A DNA stretch of 56,279 nt from Clostridia bacterium (GCA_017625755.1 JAGAKG010000076.1:1-56279), one strand, 5' to 3'; shown: positions 17,558-27,628, counted from the first letter of the stretch. The notes: generated from the letters alone by a model not told the origin. Made by a program: numbers and translations.

Positions 17558-19399
17558 TTAAAGCTTCAGAAGAATATTAAAGCTATCATCAAGGAAGCTC
17601 TGCATCTCGTCGGCGGAGAGCTTCTTTTGCGAGAGCAGACAAACCTTATAGATGTAAGACGCTATCGCCTCGCTCTTTTCCTTGTCGGTGCCGACTGTCT
17701 CGGCAAGCTTTGCGATAAGCGGAGATGCCGTGTTAAGCACGATAGACATCTCAGTGGGGAATGCCGCCTCGTCGGCAAAGCTGTAATACTTCATCATTTC
17801 TTCCATTCTGCGTGACTGCTCGGAGATGTTGAGAAGCGCGGGAACAGAGGTGTTCTTGAGAGAGTCAAATCTGACCTCAAGCTTTTCGTTTCCGCTCACT
17901 CTGAGGAATAGCTCTCTCAGCTCCTCGTTCTCGGTGATGCTACCGTCGCCCTTTAGGCTGTCCGCTATCTCGGCGTCAACGCGCACGAATTTGACACCCT
18001 CCATATATTGCTCGAGAAGGGTACAGAACTGAGATTCTATCGGGCGTTCAAAGAGAGCGACATTTATTCCCTCGGCAGTGAACATCGAGATGTACTGCGC
18101 CTGAAGCGAGGCGTCTGTGGCGTAATAAACCGTGTTTTCGTTCTTTTCCTTAGTCTCGTCAAGATACTCGCCGTATGTCATAGTTCTGCCATCGGTAAGC
18201 GAGAGCAGAAGCGAATTTTTCACGCGCTCGTAGAACTTTTTGTCCTTCATACAGGCATAGTTGATAAAGGGGCAGATATCCTTCCATATCTTCTCGTATT
18301 CCTCGCGGTTGTTGTTGCAGAGGTAGTTCAGCTTGTCGGCAACCTTTTTGACGATATGAGCCGATACCTTTGCTACATAGGAGTTTGTCTGGAGGTAGCT
18401 TCGGGATACATTGAGGGGAAGCTCGGGGCAGTCAAGCACGCCGCGCAGAACGAGCAGGTAGTCGGGAATGACCTCCTTGATGTTATCCGCGACGAAGACC
18501 TGATTATAGTAAAGCTTTACCTGACCCTCGATGGTTTCGTATTCGTTTGCAAATCTGGGGAAATAAAGTATACCCTTGAAATTCAGGGGATAATCGGCGT
18601 TGATGTGGATATGGAAAAGCGGCTCGCGGTAATCGGAGAACACCTTTCTGTAAAATTCATTGTACTCCTCGTCAGAGCATTCAGAGGGAGCTTTCTGCCA
18701 GAGTGGAAATGTGTCGTTGACGCACTTATCCTCCTCGCCGTCCTGCTTCTCCTCACCGTCGTCGAAATATATCTCAACGGGCATAAACGAGCAGTATTTG
18801 TCGAGCATTCCGCGTATCTTGGCGGGATTCAGATATTCACTTTCCTCGTCGGAAATATGCATTATTACCTCGGTTCCGTGCTCTGATTTATCCGAGGGCT
18901 CGGTTTCATATTCTCCTGCCTCGTTGCAGGTCCAATGAACCGCGGGCGCGTCTGTGTATGATTTCGTATTCACCTCGACCGAGCGGCTGACCATAAACGC
19001 GGAGTAAAATCCGAGACCGAAATGTCCGATAATGCCGTTTTTTGAGCTGTCCGACTGATTTTCGTATTTTTCGATAAAGTCGACCGCACCTGAGAGGGCG
19101 ATACTGCAAATATATTTTGTCAGCTCCTCCTCTGTCATACCGATACCATTATCCGCGACGGTAAGCGTTCCCGCAGTCCTGTCGAGCGTTACGGTTATTC
19201 TGTAATTTTCATCGGCATCTTCTCTGATACCGAGTGAGGAGAGTCTTTTAAGCTTTGTTATCGCGTCTGCCGCGTTGGATACTATTTCTCTCAGAAAGAT
19301 ATCCTTTTCGGAATATAGCCATTTTTTTATTATCGGGAAGATATGCTCGGTGTCGACCGAGATACCTCCGCGTCGTGTGTTATTTGTCTGTTCGTTCAT
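17558..19399 (-). CDS. htpG: Hsp90-family chaperone HtpG
   Basis: The 613-residue cytosolic ATP-dependent chaperone shows the GHKL ATPase motifs R-E-I-V-S-N-A-A-D-A (about residue 38), V-A-D-N-G-I-G-M-T (about 78) and G-H-F-G-L-G-F-Y-S-A-F (about 125). Middle and C-terminal dimerisation domains of normal length follow. The start codon lies within the last 20 bases of the upstream AI-2E-family gene, so translation of the two is probably coupled. It ends at a strong terminator. Confidence 0.93.
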   Translation of the reverse strand: MNEQTNNTRRGGISVDTEHIFPIIKKWLYSEKDIFLREIVSNAADAITKLKRLSSLGIREDADENYRITVTLDRTAGTLTVADNGIGMTEEELTKYICSIALSGAVDFIEKYENQSDSSKNGIIGHFGLGFYSAFMVSRSVEVNTKSYTDAPAVHWTCNEAGEYETEPSDKSEHGTEVIMHISDEESEYLNPAKIRGMLDKYCSFMPVEIYFDDGEEKQDGEEDKCVNDTFPLWQKAPSECSDEEYNEFYRKVFSDYREPLFHIHINADYPLNFKGILYFPRFANEYETIEGQVKLYYNQVFVADNIKEVIPDYLLVLRGVLDCPELPLNVSRSYLQTNSYVAKVSAHIVKKVADKLNYLCNNNREEYEKIWKDICPFINYACMKDKKFYERVKNSLLLSLTDGRTMTYGEYLDETKEKNENTVYYATDASLQAQYISMFTAEGINVALFERPIESQFCTLLEQYMEGVKFVRVDAEIADSLKGDGSITENEELRELFLRVSGNEKLEVRFDSLKNTSVPALLNISEQSRRMEEMMKYYSFADEAAFPTEMSIVLNTASPLIAKLAETVGTDKEKSEAIASYIYKVCLLSQKKLSADEMQSFLDDSFNILLKL

Positions 19400-20711
19400 T
19401 GTTTGCTTCGCTTTCCTTTTCTTGTTCTTGTTCTTTTTCTTTTTTGTGTTTGTCTCTGAATTTCTTTATGACATTACCAAATCCGCCGAACAGAGACTTG
19501 AATATTCTCTCGCCTATCTTTTCGTGATGCTCGTGTGGGTCGACGAGCGAGTAGGCAGGATAATAATCGTCTGTGCTCGTGGGAAGTCCTTTTGATTTGA
19601 GCTTGTTCTCGGCAAACTCGTTCACGAGCATAATTATCATAGCGAACAGAGGAACGCCTACTATCATTCCGACGACGCCGAAGTATTCGCCCATAATTAT
19701 AATGGCAACGATAACTCCGAGCGAGCTGATACCGGTGGAATTTCCAAGTATCTTCGGCCCGATAACATTTCCGTCAAGCTGCTGAATAAGCAGAATGAGA
19801 ACGAGGAAGATAAGCGCCTTCTGCGGACTTGCGATAAATATGATAAATGCAGAGGGGATAGCTCCGAAGATAGGTCCGAAGATGGGAATGATATTCGTTA
19901 TTCCCACTATCGTGGAGACGAGAGGAGCATAGGGAATTCTGAATATAACGAGAACTACGAAGGTGAGTAGCCCGATTATGACCGAATCCACTATTTTTCC
20001 TATAAGGAAGCCGCCAAAGGTCCTGTTTGCCATTCTTGCGTATTTGAGAATTCTGTTTCTGCCCTTGTCCTTGAAAAGAGCTGCGGTGAGCTTTCTCACC
20101 ATTGCATGCAGACGCTCTTTGTCTATGAGAATGTATATCGAGATAAAAATGCCGAGAACAGTGTTCTTTACTCCGACATAAAGACCGAGAGCGAAGTCTG
20201 CGGTATAATCCATTATAGTCGAGAAGATGTCACCCGACGCGAAGAAGAATTTCGTAGCGCCGTTGATTATAGCGTCTTTGTCAATATGCTCGCCAAGCTC
20301 GGGAATCTTGGATATCTTGTTTACAACGCCGTCTATCATACCTGTGACCGAGTTGACATAGGTATCAAATTTCGAGGTCAGGTCAAGTACGCTCTGGATT
20401 ACCGACGGGATTATAAGCAGGAAGAAGCCCGTTATCGCAAGTGCGGCAACGACATAGGTGAGTATAAGCGAGAGTGCCCGTCTGACACCTTTGCTTTTGA
20501 GATTTTTGAATATTTTGTACTCAAAAAGCTTGAGAATGGGATTTAGCAGATAGGCGATAGCCGCGCCGACTATAATAGGCGTCAGCACCGTAAAGATGCT
20601 TCCGAAAAAGGCGGTTATAGCCGTGAAGTTAGTTATAAGATAGAGTATCGTGAAAATGATGGCGCAGGAGATTCCAAGCGTCAACAGCTTTTTCTTCTTT
20701 TCAGGTTCCAA
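19380..20711 (-). CDS. AI-2E family transporter (second copy)
   Basis: The 443-residue PF01594 membrane protein has helices near residues 12-70, an amphipathic middle and a C-terminal helix block with R-I-P-Y-A-P-L-V and I-P-I-F-G-P-I-F-G. It is a paralogue of the protein at 14755-16044 with the same layout. The C-terminus is a charged K/E-rich tail overlapping the htpG start. I use the TTG start at 20711 because GGAG lies about nine bases upstream and no ATG fits. The transported substrate is unknown. Confidence 0.8.
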   Translation of the reverse strand: MEPEKKKKLLTLGISCAIIFTILYLITNFTAITAFFGSIFTVLTPIIVGAAIAYLLNPILKLFEYKIFKNLKSKGVRRALSLILTYVVAALAITGFFLLIIPSVIQSVLDLTSKFDTYVNSVTGMIDGVVNKISKIPELGEHIDKDAIINGATKFFFASGDIFSTIMDYTADFALGLYVGVKNTVLGIFISIYILIDKERLHAMVRKLTAALFKDKGRNRILKYARMANRTFGGFLIGKIVDSVIIGLLTFVVLVIFRIPYAPLVSTIVGITNIIPIFGPIFGAIPSAFIIFIASPQKALIFLVLILLIQQLDGNVIGPKILGNSTGISSLGVIVAIIIMGEYFGVVGMIVGVPLFAMIIMLVNEFAENKLKSKGLPTSTDDYYPAYSLVDPHEHHEKIGERIFKSLFGGFGNVIKKFRDKHKKEKEQEQEKESEANNERTDK

Positions 20712-20839
20712 ATCGGTTCACTCCAATCAAAAGGAATTAGGACATACAAATATATTTTATTCTTTTTTTCAATACAAGTCAATAGAAAACGACAAATATT
20801 CTCAAAAAAGATATATAATTGTCAATATGTAGAAAACGC

Positions 20840-20868
20840 TTGAAAAAAAATCGGCGGTGTGTTAAAAT
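20840..20868 (+). promoter_or_regulatory. Sigma-A promoter of ispE
   Basis: TTGAAA (20840-20845) and TAAAAT (20863-20868) are separated by 17 bases, about 50 bases upstream of the ispE start codon. Confidence 0.6.
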
Positions 20869-20917
20869 AGTAATATCTACAAATTATGCCGTCAGAGCGG
20901 CGGAACGGAGAGGGATT

Positions 20918-21799
20918 ATGGCAATACTTACCGTAAAGGCATACGCGAAAATAAATCTTCATCTTGATGTGGTTTCAAAATATGAAAACGGATATCACGA
21001 GGTTCGCAATGTTATGCAGAGCGTATCTCTGTGCGATGATGTTGAGGTGGCGCTCAACGAGGAAGGAAAGAATAGCCTGTGGTGCAATATTCCGACTGTA
21101 CCGACCGACGAAAAAAACATTGCGTGGCGCGCCGCTAATCTCTTTTTTGAGAAGTGCGGACTCAGTCTCGGAGCAGACATAAGGATAAATAAGCGTATTC
21201 CAGTAGCGGCTGGAATGGCGGGCGGAAGCACCGACGGAGCGGCGGTACTGAAGGCTCTTAACGAGCTTTGCGGAAATCCTCTTTCGGAGAGTGAGCTGCT
21301 TGAGCTTGGAGGAAGGCTTGGCGCGGATGTGCCGTTCTGTATCAAGGGCGGTACTGGGTATGCTGACGGTATCGGCGCGCAGCTGCACGATTTTGCTAAA
21401 ATGCCCCCTTGCTATCTCGTGGTCGCATGCGGAAAAGAGGGGGTTTCTACCCCGTGGGCGTATTCCACGCTTGACGCGCTTTATCTGGATTTTGCCGAGG
21501 GAGTCTACGAGCCTGCCGATATTGGCAGACTTGAGTCGGCGCTCCGCTCGGGTGATGTCAGAAAAATGGCGCAGAGTATGTATAACATTTTCGAGAGTGC
21601 GATAGAGCCGCACCGTCCCGAGGTGACGAAGATAAAGGCGTCGCTTATTGAGAGCGGAGCGCTTGGCGCGATGATGAGCGGAAGTGGGCCGTCGGTTTTT
21701 GGTATCTTTGAGGATGTTGAACGAGCCCGTGCCGCTGTGAGCTCGCTTGAGACGATGAAAATTCAGGCGTTTGTTGCAGAGCCCGTAAAAGGAAATTAA
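20918..21799 (+). CDS. ispE: 4-diphosphocytidyl-2-C-methyl-D-erythritol kinase
   Basis: IspE phosphorylates CDP-methylerythritol with ATP in the MEP pathway to isoprenoids. The 293-residue GHMP kinase has an N-terminal A-Y-A-K-I-N-L-H-L-D motif, the ATP-binding P-V-A-A-G-M-A-G-G-S-T-D-G-A-A near residue 93 and the C-terminal M-S-G-S-G-P-S-V-F-G near residue 253. The ATG at 20918 has GGAGAGG upstream; an earlier in-frame start at 20819 would cover the promoter and is rejected. It is a single-gene unit with a terminator before the phage-like module. Confidence 0.93.
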   Translation: MAILTVKAYAKINLHLDVVSKYENGYHEVRNVMQSVSLCDDVEVALNEEGKNSLWCNIPTVPTDEKNIAWRAANLFFEKCGLSLGADIRINKRIPVAAGMAGGSTDGAAVLKALNELCGNPLSESELLELGGRLGADVPFCIKGGTGYADGIGAQLHDFAKMPPCYLVVACGKEGVSTPWAYSTLDALYLDFAEGVYEPADIGRLESALRSGDVRKMAQSMYNIFESAIEPHRPEVTKIKASLIESGALGAMMSGSGPSVFGIFEDVERARAAVSSLETMKIQAFVAEPVKGN

Positions 21800-21841
21800 G
21801 TTTTTCCGAATTAATTGAACATAAGGATTATTATTATAGAA

Positions 21842-21886
21842 AAATCTCCCGATGGATATTTGATTACCGTCGGGAGATTTTTTTAT
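21842..21886 (+). terminator. Terminator of ispE
   Basis: Arms AAATCTCCCGA (21842-21852) and TCGGGAGATTT (21870-21880), extended inward by a G-T pair and two G-C pairs, are followed by a long T run. Transcription from ispE should therefore not feed the head genes downstream. Confidence 0.85.
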
Positions 21887-21990
21887 TTTTCTTTCTGATT
21901 TGATACATACTGAGACACCGTGAGACGGTTTGAAACTTCTCCTCGCGGTAAAATCTCTATGCACAGACAGAAAGGAGAAGAAGCGATTTT

Positions 21991-22410
21991 ATGGAGCAAA
22001 AAGAGGAGTTCGGAGATAGCCTGCTTGAGTACGCTTGCCGTAAGGGCTTTTTGCACACTCTTGCCGAGGAATACATCATCTTTTGCGCCGAGAGCGCGCC
22101 TGAGGACTCTCAGGATGAGAAAAAGCGTGAGAAAAAGAAGAAAAAACGCTTTCCGAATGTAGCGGGATTTTGTAGATATTTTCGTGTGGGAGAGGCTGAA
22201 TACGCCTGCCTTTGCGCGAAATATCCTACCGAATTTGACAGACTTTCGGCTGTCTTTGAGGACGAGGCGCTGAATTCCGAGGTATCGCCGACTATACTCT
22301 CGGCATATCTGAAAAAAAGGCTTGGATATGAAAAGAGCGGCGGAGCGGAGGTATGTGACGGACAGCTCAGGGTTATTTTTGACCACGATATTATGGAGGA
22401 CGGAGGATGA
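21991..22410 (+). CDS. Phage small terminase subunit-like protein
   Basis: The 139-residue protein has a lysine-rich middle (residues ~45-60). A segment follows that resembles small terminase/DNA-packaging proteins of short-tailed phages (F-P-N-V-A-G-F-C-R-Y-F, then D-E-A-L-N-S-E-V-S-P-T-I-L-S-A-Y-L-K-K-R-L-G-Y in pieces). Such proteins recognise the DNA to be packaged and load the large subunit. Its TGA overlaps the ATG of the large-subunit gene, the usual order. No clear sigma-A promoter is seen in the 100 bases upstream, although an AAAGGAG site is present. Confidence 0.65.
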   Translation: MEQKEEFGDSLLEYACRKGFLHTLAEEYIIFCAESAPEDSQDEKKREKKKKKRFPNVAGFCRYFRVGEAEYACLCAKYPTEFDRLSAVFEDEALNSEVSPTILSAYLKKRLGYEKSGGAEVCDGQLRVIFDHDIMEDGG

Positions 22411-23732
22411 ACGAGGCGTCAAGAGAGATACATATTTGCGGTGTCCCTAACGAAAAGCAAAAGCAATTTTTCGCGTCCAGGACTCGCTTCACCGCATACG
22501 GCGGCGCTAGGGGCGGCGGAAAATCGTGGGCGCTTCGGCGCAAGCTTACGGCGATGTGCCTGCGGTATGCGGGGATAAGGTGTCTTATAGTCAGGCGAAG
22601 CTACGACGAGCTGAAATCAAATCATGTAATGCCTTTTTTGAGAGAGTACGGTGCGCTCGTGAGTTATAGCGAGGCGGATAAGGCGCTCAAATTCTCAAAC
22701 GGAAGCGGTATATTTCTCGGCTACTGCTCCTGCGACAGAGATGTGTTGAGGTATCAGGGACAGGAATACGATGTTATCGCGATAGACGAGGCGACGCAGA
22801 TAAGCGAATATCAGTTTTCGATATTCAAGGCTTGTCTGCGAGGAGTTGGTAACTTCCCGCGGCGAATGTATCTCACCTGCAACCCCGGTGGGATAGGACA
22901 CGCGTGGGTAAAGCGTTTATTCGTCGATAGAAATTTCCGAGGAAATGAGGACGGAGACGATTATTCATTTATTCCCGCTCAGGTTTTTGACAATCAGGTG
23001 TTATGCGGCTCTGACCCCGATTATGTCCGCTCGCTCGAAACGCTTCCGAAGAAGCTCAGAGACGCTTGGCTGTATGGACGCTGGGATGTTTTCGAGGGGC
23101 AGTTCTTTCCCGAGTTTGACGCCGATATTCATATCTGCAATCCATCTGCCATCCCAAAATTCACTAAGCGGTTTATTGCGTTTGATTACGGCTTTGATAT
23201 GCTCGCATGCCTGCTTATCGCGTCGGACGCCGAAGGGCGGCTGTATTGTGAGAGAGAGCTTTGCGAGTCGGGACTGACACTCTCAGAGGCGGCTCGGCGG
23301 ATATCGGGCTTTTGCGAGGGATACTCTGTCGAATACGCGGTAGCCTCGCCCGACCTGTGGAATCGCAGGCAGGACAGTGGCAGAAGCGGCTTTGAGATAA
23401 TGCAGTCGGTGCGCGGAATGCCTCCGATGACCCCCGCCGACGACAGGCGTATTGCCGGTTGGCGAGTGCTTCGCGAATATTTCGGAGCGGGGGAGGATAG
23501 CCGCCCGAAGCTTATGATATCATCGGTATGTACCGAGCTCATCAGATGTATTCCCGCATTGCTTTGCGACGGCACAAGAGCCGAGGACGCTGCGTCTGAG
23601 CCACATTCGGTGACTCACGCCCCCGAGGCGCTCAGGTACGCCGTTATGAGCAGAGCGCCGCTTCCAAGCGAGAATGAGTCCGACGGCTTCGTTTTCCCGA
23701 GCAGTGGCAGAAAAAACGCGTTTTTTGATTAG
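22407..23732 (+). CDS. Phage terminase large subunit (packaging ATPase and nuclease)
   Basis: The 441-residue protein drives DNA into the capsid and cuts it. The Walker A motif is G-G-A-R-G-G-G-K-S (about residues 31-40), Walker B is V-I-A-I-D-E-A-T (about 127-133) and the coupling motif is L-T-C-N-P-G-G. The RNase H-like nuclease follows with an aspartate in I-A-F-D-Y-G-F (about 259), another in A-S-P-D-L-W (about 316) and a T-H-A-P-E-A-L-R-Y C-terminal motif (about 405). The frame is intact and both active-site sets look present. Whether the last motif supplies the third acidic ligand through its Glu needs comparison. Confidence 0.9.
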   Translation: MNEASREIHICGVPNEKQKQFFASRTRFTAYGGARGGGKSWALRRKLTAMCLRYAGIRCLIVRRSYDELKSNHVMPFLREYGALVSYSEADKALKFSNGSGIFLGYCSCDRDVLRYQGQEYDVIAIDEATQISEYQFSIFKACLRGVGNFPRRMYLTCNPGGIGHAWVKRLFVDRNFRGNEDGDDYSFIPAQVFDNQVLCGSDPDYVRSLETLPKKLRDAWLYGRWDVFEGQFFPEFDADIHICNPSAIPKFTKRFIAFDYGFDMLACLLIASDAEGRLYCERELCESGLTLSEAARRISGFCEGYSVEYAVASPDLWNRRQDSGRSGFEIMQSVRGMPPMTPADDRRIAGWRVLREYFGAGEDSRPKLMISSVCTELIRCIPALLCDGTRAEDAASEPHSVTHAPEALRYAVMSRAPLPSENESDGFVFPSSGRKNAFFD

Positions 23733-23765
23733 AGGTCTGTGAAAAAAAGAAAAAGAAGGTGATGT

Positions 23766-25505
23766 ATGTCGTTGTTTAAAACGAAAAACTCTATTGCGAG
23801 CTTTGAATATCAGGGCTTTGAGGGGATAGACAGAGGAAGCCCCGCCGGGGGCGGCGGGGGAGCTACCGATATCTTGAATTACAGAATACTCTCCGACGGC
23901 TCTCTGCAAAAGCGGAGAGAATACAGATATCTGAGCGGCTTTTCCGAGCCCGTGAGGGCATTCCTCAGCGGAGAGACAAACGGTTCGTTTGCCGCATACG
24001 CTCTTGCGGGAAACAAGCTCTATTCCGTAGATATGTCAAGCGGAGAGCAGACAGAGATAGCCGAGGTGGGGACCTCTGAGGGCGGGGCAAGTCTGTTCTT
24101 CTATATGAACCGTCTTTATATTGCCGACGGAGCAGACATATATATGCTCGGCGATAGCGGCATAGTCCCCGTTATGGGATATGTTCCTCTCCTCGGCGAT
24201 AATTGGGGCTCGACATACCCCGGCAAGATAAACGAGCCGCTCAATACACTTAATCCAAGGGCGAGGATAACCTATACTGTGACCGACGAAAATTCGATAT
24301 TTCTCTCGACGCTTTACAAGCCGTTCGCGCTCGACCGCCTCTATCATAACGGCGAGGAGGTAGCCCCCGAGGATTATCTGCTTGATGAAAGACTCTGCAC
24401 CATAAGTATGGCGGGACTTAAGATAGGCGACAGGCTGGAGGCTCATCTGATTTTTGACAGACCTGTGACCGAGAGGGAGCGTGTGGTGACGAACACTCAG
24501 GCTTGTGTGTTCGGCGGAATATCGAACAGCAGGGTTTTTATGTGGAATGGAGAAAAGAAGAATCTTATGTTCTGCACCAGAGTTACCACCGCCGAAAGTC
24601 TCAGAGAGTCGGTTAGGATTTACGGTGACAACGGAGATCTTTATTTCCCGTTGGACTATGAATTTACCGTTGGAGACGGTCGCTATGGCATAAGCACCGT
24701 GGGGCGTCACTTGGACAGGCTTCTCATATTCACCGAGGGGGAGACCTGGATGGCGGACAGCGATTCCTGCGGAGTAGAGGATTTTCCCGTTATGAGAATA
24801 AATACCGATAACGGGTGCAGAGTTCGGTACGGCGTGGCGAGATGCGGAAACGACCCCGTAAATGTCGGCAGAGAGCATATTATGAGACTGACCTCGAACA
24901 CAGATGAGCTTGAGGATTGCAACGCCTATGTTATATCCCACGGTATTGCTGAGCTTTTGCCAAAGGGATTTTTTGAAAACGCGTCGGTATATGAGGACAA
25001 GCGCCACGGAGAGGTTCTCTTTTCGGGCGGTGAGAACGGAGACGGTAGGGTGTTTGTCTACGGAAACGGTGGCAAAAGCTGGTATATTTATGACAATATT
25101 CCCGCGCGCCTTTTCTTTGAGGCTCCCGACGGTCTGGGCTTTCTCTCGAAGGACAAGCTCTATATATTTGACGATAGCCTGAGCGAGGACATCGGAGAGG
25201 ACGGAGAGGCGAGGAAAATATCGGCTTATTACGAGGGACAGCTCCTTGATTTCGGGTATCCGTTTGAGAGCAAGAGACTTATGAGGAGCGACCTGAGAGC
25301 CGATACCGAGGGAGAGAATGTAAAAATTTCCCTCGTGTCGGACAAAGGTATAGGAGAGTCGGCGCTCATATCGGGCGAGCGGGGGATATCCTCTCACAGT
25401 ATAAGAATGAATTGCGGAAGATTTACCGACCTGAAAATGAGGATATCCTCGAGCGCGGATGCCGCGCAAAGAATATACGCACTCACCCTTACGGTGAAGA
25501 AGTAG
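23766..25505 (+). CDS. Tail nozzle/stabilisation-type protein of a short-tailed phage
   Basis: The 579-residue protein is almost all short strands, as expected of a beta-propeller. The N-terminal L-N-Y-R-I-L-S-D-G-S-L-Q-K-R-R-E-Y-R-Y-L segment resembles the start of podoviral nozzle/stabilisation proteins (P22 gp10 or T7 gp12 type), where N-x-x-x-x-x-D-G-x-L-x-x-R-x-G precedes repeated ~50-residue blades. Nozzle proteins close the capsid exit below the portal and adaptor. The position between terminase and portal and the lack of tape-measure or tube genes support a short-tailed virion. The call rests on pattern and context. Another phage beta-structural protein is possible. Confidence 0.6.
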   Translation: MSLFKTKNSIASFEYQGFEGIDRGSPAGGGGGATDILNYRILSDGSLQKRREYRYLSGFSEPVRAFLSGETNGSFAAYALAGNKLYSVDMSSGEQTEIAEVGTSEGGASLFFYMNRLYIADGADIYMLGDSGIVPVMGYVPLLGDNWGSTYPGKINEPLNTLNPRARITYTVTDENSIFLSTLYKPFALDRLYHNGEEVAPEDYLLDERLCTISMAGLKIGDRLEAHLIFDRPVTERERVVTNTQACVFGGISNSRVFMWNGEKKNLMFCTRVTTAESLRESVRIYGDNGDLYFPLDYEFTVGDGRYGISTVGRHLDRLLIFTEGETWMADSDSCGVEDFPVMRINTDNGCRVRYGVARCGNDPVNVGREHIMRLTSNTDELEDCNAYVISHGIAELLPKGFFENASVYEDKRHGEVLFSGGENGDGRVFVYGNGGKSWYIYDNIPARLFFEAPDGLGFLSKDKLYIFDDSLSEDIGEDGEARKISAYYEGQLLDFGYPFESKRLMRSDLRADTEGENVKISLVSDKGIGESALISGERGISSHSIRMNCGRFTDLKMRISSSADAAQRIYALTLTVKK

Positions 25506-25522
25506 GGTGAAGAAAGGAGAAT

Positions 25523-27079
25523 ATGAAAAGAAACAGCAAGGCTTGGAGTCAATATGAGGCGGGAAAGGCGTATAAGCGCCGTATCGGGCTTTATGAGACC
25601 GTTCGCCGCAACGAGAGATTTTACAGGGGAGACCAATGGTACGGAAGCGGCGCGGACGACCTGCCAAAGCCCATTTTCAATGTAATAAAACGGGTGGTGG
25701 ATTATCTGGTATGCTCGGTTGCGTCATCAGATGTATCGCTGAGCTATACCGACGAAAACCTGCCCTTTATGACCGATGCCGAAGAAATAAGAACTCTCAG
25801 GGAGGGGTTGGAGCTTCTGAATAAGAACGCCGCCTATCGCTGGGAAAAGAACAAGATGGGAAGCAAGGCATATCGCCTGCTGACCGACGCTGCCATCTCG
25901 GGTGACGGGGTACTTTATTGCTACTGGGATCCCGAAATCAGGGGAGGGCAGGGCTTTGAGGGTGACATAGTCACCGAAATTATAGATAATTCCAATCTGT
26001 TCGTTGCAGATGTCAACCGCGCGGATATACAGTCTCAGGACTATATAATTCTGTCAAGCCGCGCGAGTGTGTCCTCTTTGCGGCGCGAGGCTATGAAGTA
26101 CGGTGTCTCGGCGCAGGAGGCAATGAAGATATCTGCCGACCGAAACGGCGATACCCTATCTTCGGACAACTCGGCGCCCGAGCTTGACGGGGACGAGGAG
26201 GCAAAGACTGCCTATATAATCAAATTCTGGCGGGAGGACGGCAGGGTAGTCTTTGAAAAATCAACGCAGGATTGCGTTATAAGAAGGGTATATACAGACG
26301 CCAGACTTTACCCCGTGGCGTACTTCAACTGGTGTCCCACCAAGAACAGTTTCCACGGAGCTTCTCCCGTCACTTCCCTTATTTCCAACCAGAAGTTTAT
26401 AAATCGGGCTTATGCTCTCGCTATGAAGCATATGACCGATACGGCTTTCTCAAAGGTTGTTTACGATAAATCCAAGATTCCCGAATGGTCAAACGGTGTG
26501 GGCGAGGCAATAGCCGCGCTTGGAGGCGGAAATATTTCCGACGCCGTATCGGTGGTGGGCGTCGGCGATATGCAGGACGGATATATGGAGCTTATAGAGA
26601 GTGCCGTAAGCTTGACTAAGGAGCTTATGGGCGCTACCGAATCCGCCCTCGGAAATATCGAAGCCAAGAACACCAGCGCAATTCTCGCTCTCCAGGAAAG
26701 CTCGAAAATATCGCTTGAGCAGATAAGCGCGGCGTATTATCAGTGCATAGAGGATATGGCGAATATCTGGGCGGATATGATGTGCGCGTATTATCCCAAG
26801 CAGAGATTTCTGCCGTATAAGAGCGGAGATGAAATATCTGTGGGCGAGGCGGATTTCGAGCTGCTCAGGCGCGGACTCGTTTGCGCGAGGGTAGATGTTT
26901 CTCCCGTTGCGAGGTATAGCGCGGTGGGCGCTCAGAATATGCTCGACAAGCTGCTTGACGGAGGACACATATCTCCGTCGGCGTATGTCAAGCGTTTGCC
27001 TGCGGGTATCCTTCGCGACAGACAGTCGCTGATAGAAGAAATAGAATACGGAGACAAAGGAGAAGAGAGAGATGAGTGA
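25523..27079 (+). CDS. Phage portal protein (P22/T7-like short-tailed type)
   Basis: The 518-residue protein has the N-terminal R-R-N-E-R-F-Y-R-G-D-Q-W segment and the neighbouring P-I-F-N-V-I-K-R, typical of podoviral portals. A long middle domain follows, then a helical stem and crown with L-M-G-A-T-E-S-A-L-G and A-I-L-A-L-Q-E-S-S. Portals form the twelve-fold ring through which DNA enters and leaves the head. A strong GAAAGGAG site precedes the ATG. The next gene overlaps its end by eight bases. The frame is uninterrupted. Confidence 0.85.
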   Translation: MKRNSKAWSQYEAGKAYKRRIGLYETVRRNERFYRGDQWYGSGADDLPKPIFNVIKRVVDYLVCSVASSDVSLSYTDENLPFMTDAEEIRTLREGLELLNKNAAYRWEKNKMGSKAYRLLTDAAISGDGVLYCYWDPEIRGGQGFEGDIVTEIIDNSNLFVADVNRADIQSQDYIILSSRASVSSLRREAMKYGVSAQEAMKISADRNGDTLSSDNSAPELDGDEEAKTAYIIKFWREDGRVVFEKSTQDCVIRRVYTDARLYPVAYFNWCPTKNSFHGASPVTSLISNQKFINRAYALAMKHMTDTAFSKVVYDKSKIPEWSNGVGEAIAALGGGNISDAVSVVGVGDMQDGYMELIESAVSLTKELMGATESALGNIEAKNTSAILALQESSKISLEQISAAYYQCIEDMANIWADMMCAYYPKQRFLPYKSGDEISVGEADFELLRRGLVCARVDVSPVARYSAVGAQNMLDKLLDGGHISPSAYVKRLPAGILRDRQSLIEEIEYGDKGEERDE

Positions 27080-27608
27080 GACAGAAGCAGTTATCAATGA
27101 GGAGATGAAAAATGAAGAAACTGAAGAGCTTTTGGGCGAAGATACTCGTAATGATGGCGGAGCTGATATGCCTCAGACTGCTCAGGCAGCTTCAGAGGGC
27201 ATTGAGGGCTCTGATTCGGAGACTGAAGCACTGAGAGAGGAGATAAGAGAGCTCAGGGCGGCGCTTGATGCGAAGGAGGCGGAGCAATCGAGAATACTCG
27301 CGCAGATAAGCGAGTTTTCCGCGGTATTCCGGGGGAAATCGCTCGAGAGCGTTCCCGCCGAGGTCTGGGAGAGTGTGAGCGGAGGAGTGCCGCTTGCGGC
27401 GGCTTACGCTCTTTATGAGAAAAAGACCGAGGCAAATCGCGCTCTTACGCAGTCGGTCAACGCAAGAAATGCCGAGCGAAGCTCGGGTGCTGTCGGTAGA
27501 GAGAGCGGCAGCGAATATTATTCCCCCGCGGAGGTAAGAAAAATGTCCGCGGCGGAGGTAAGAAAAAACTACAACACAATTATTGAATCCATGAAAAAAT
27601 GGAACTGA
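27072..27608 (+). CDS. Scaffold-like acidic coiled-coil protein
   Basis: The 178-residue protein is very acidic in its first 60 residues. It has a predicted coiled coil around residues 48-85 (E-A-L-R-E-E-I-R-E-L-R-A-A-L) and a short basic C-terminus. This composition and its place between portal and major capsid genes match phage scaffolding proteins, which template capsid assembly and are then lost. Scaffolds are too divergent to assign by sequence alone. It overlaps the portal gene by eight bases. Confidence 0.6.
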   Translation: MSETEAVINEEMKNEETEELLGEDTRNDGGADMPQTAQAASEGIEGSDSETEALREEIRELRAALDAKEAEQSRILAQISEFSAVFRGKSLESVPAEVWESVSGGVPLAAAYALYEKKTEANRALTQSVNARNAERSSGAVGRESGSEYYSPAEVRKMSAAEVRKNYNTIIESMKKWN

Positions 27609-27628
27609 AAAAGAAAGGACAAAAAATT

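Noticed and set aside
24036..25667. Long minus-strand reading frame (543 codons) opposite the nozzle gene
   Set aside because: It is an antisense shadow of a GC-biased plus-strand gene, has no ribosome site and no recognisable motifs.
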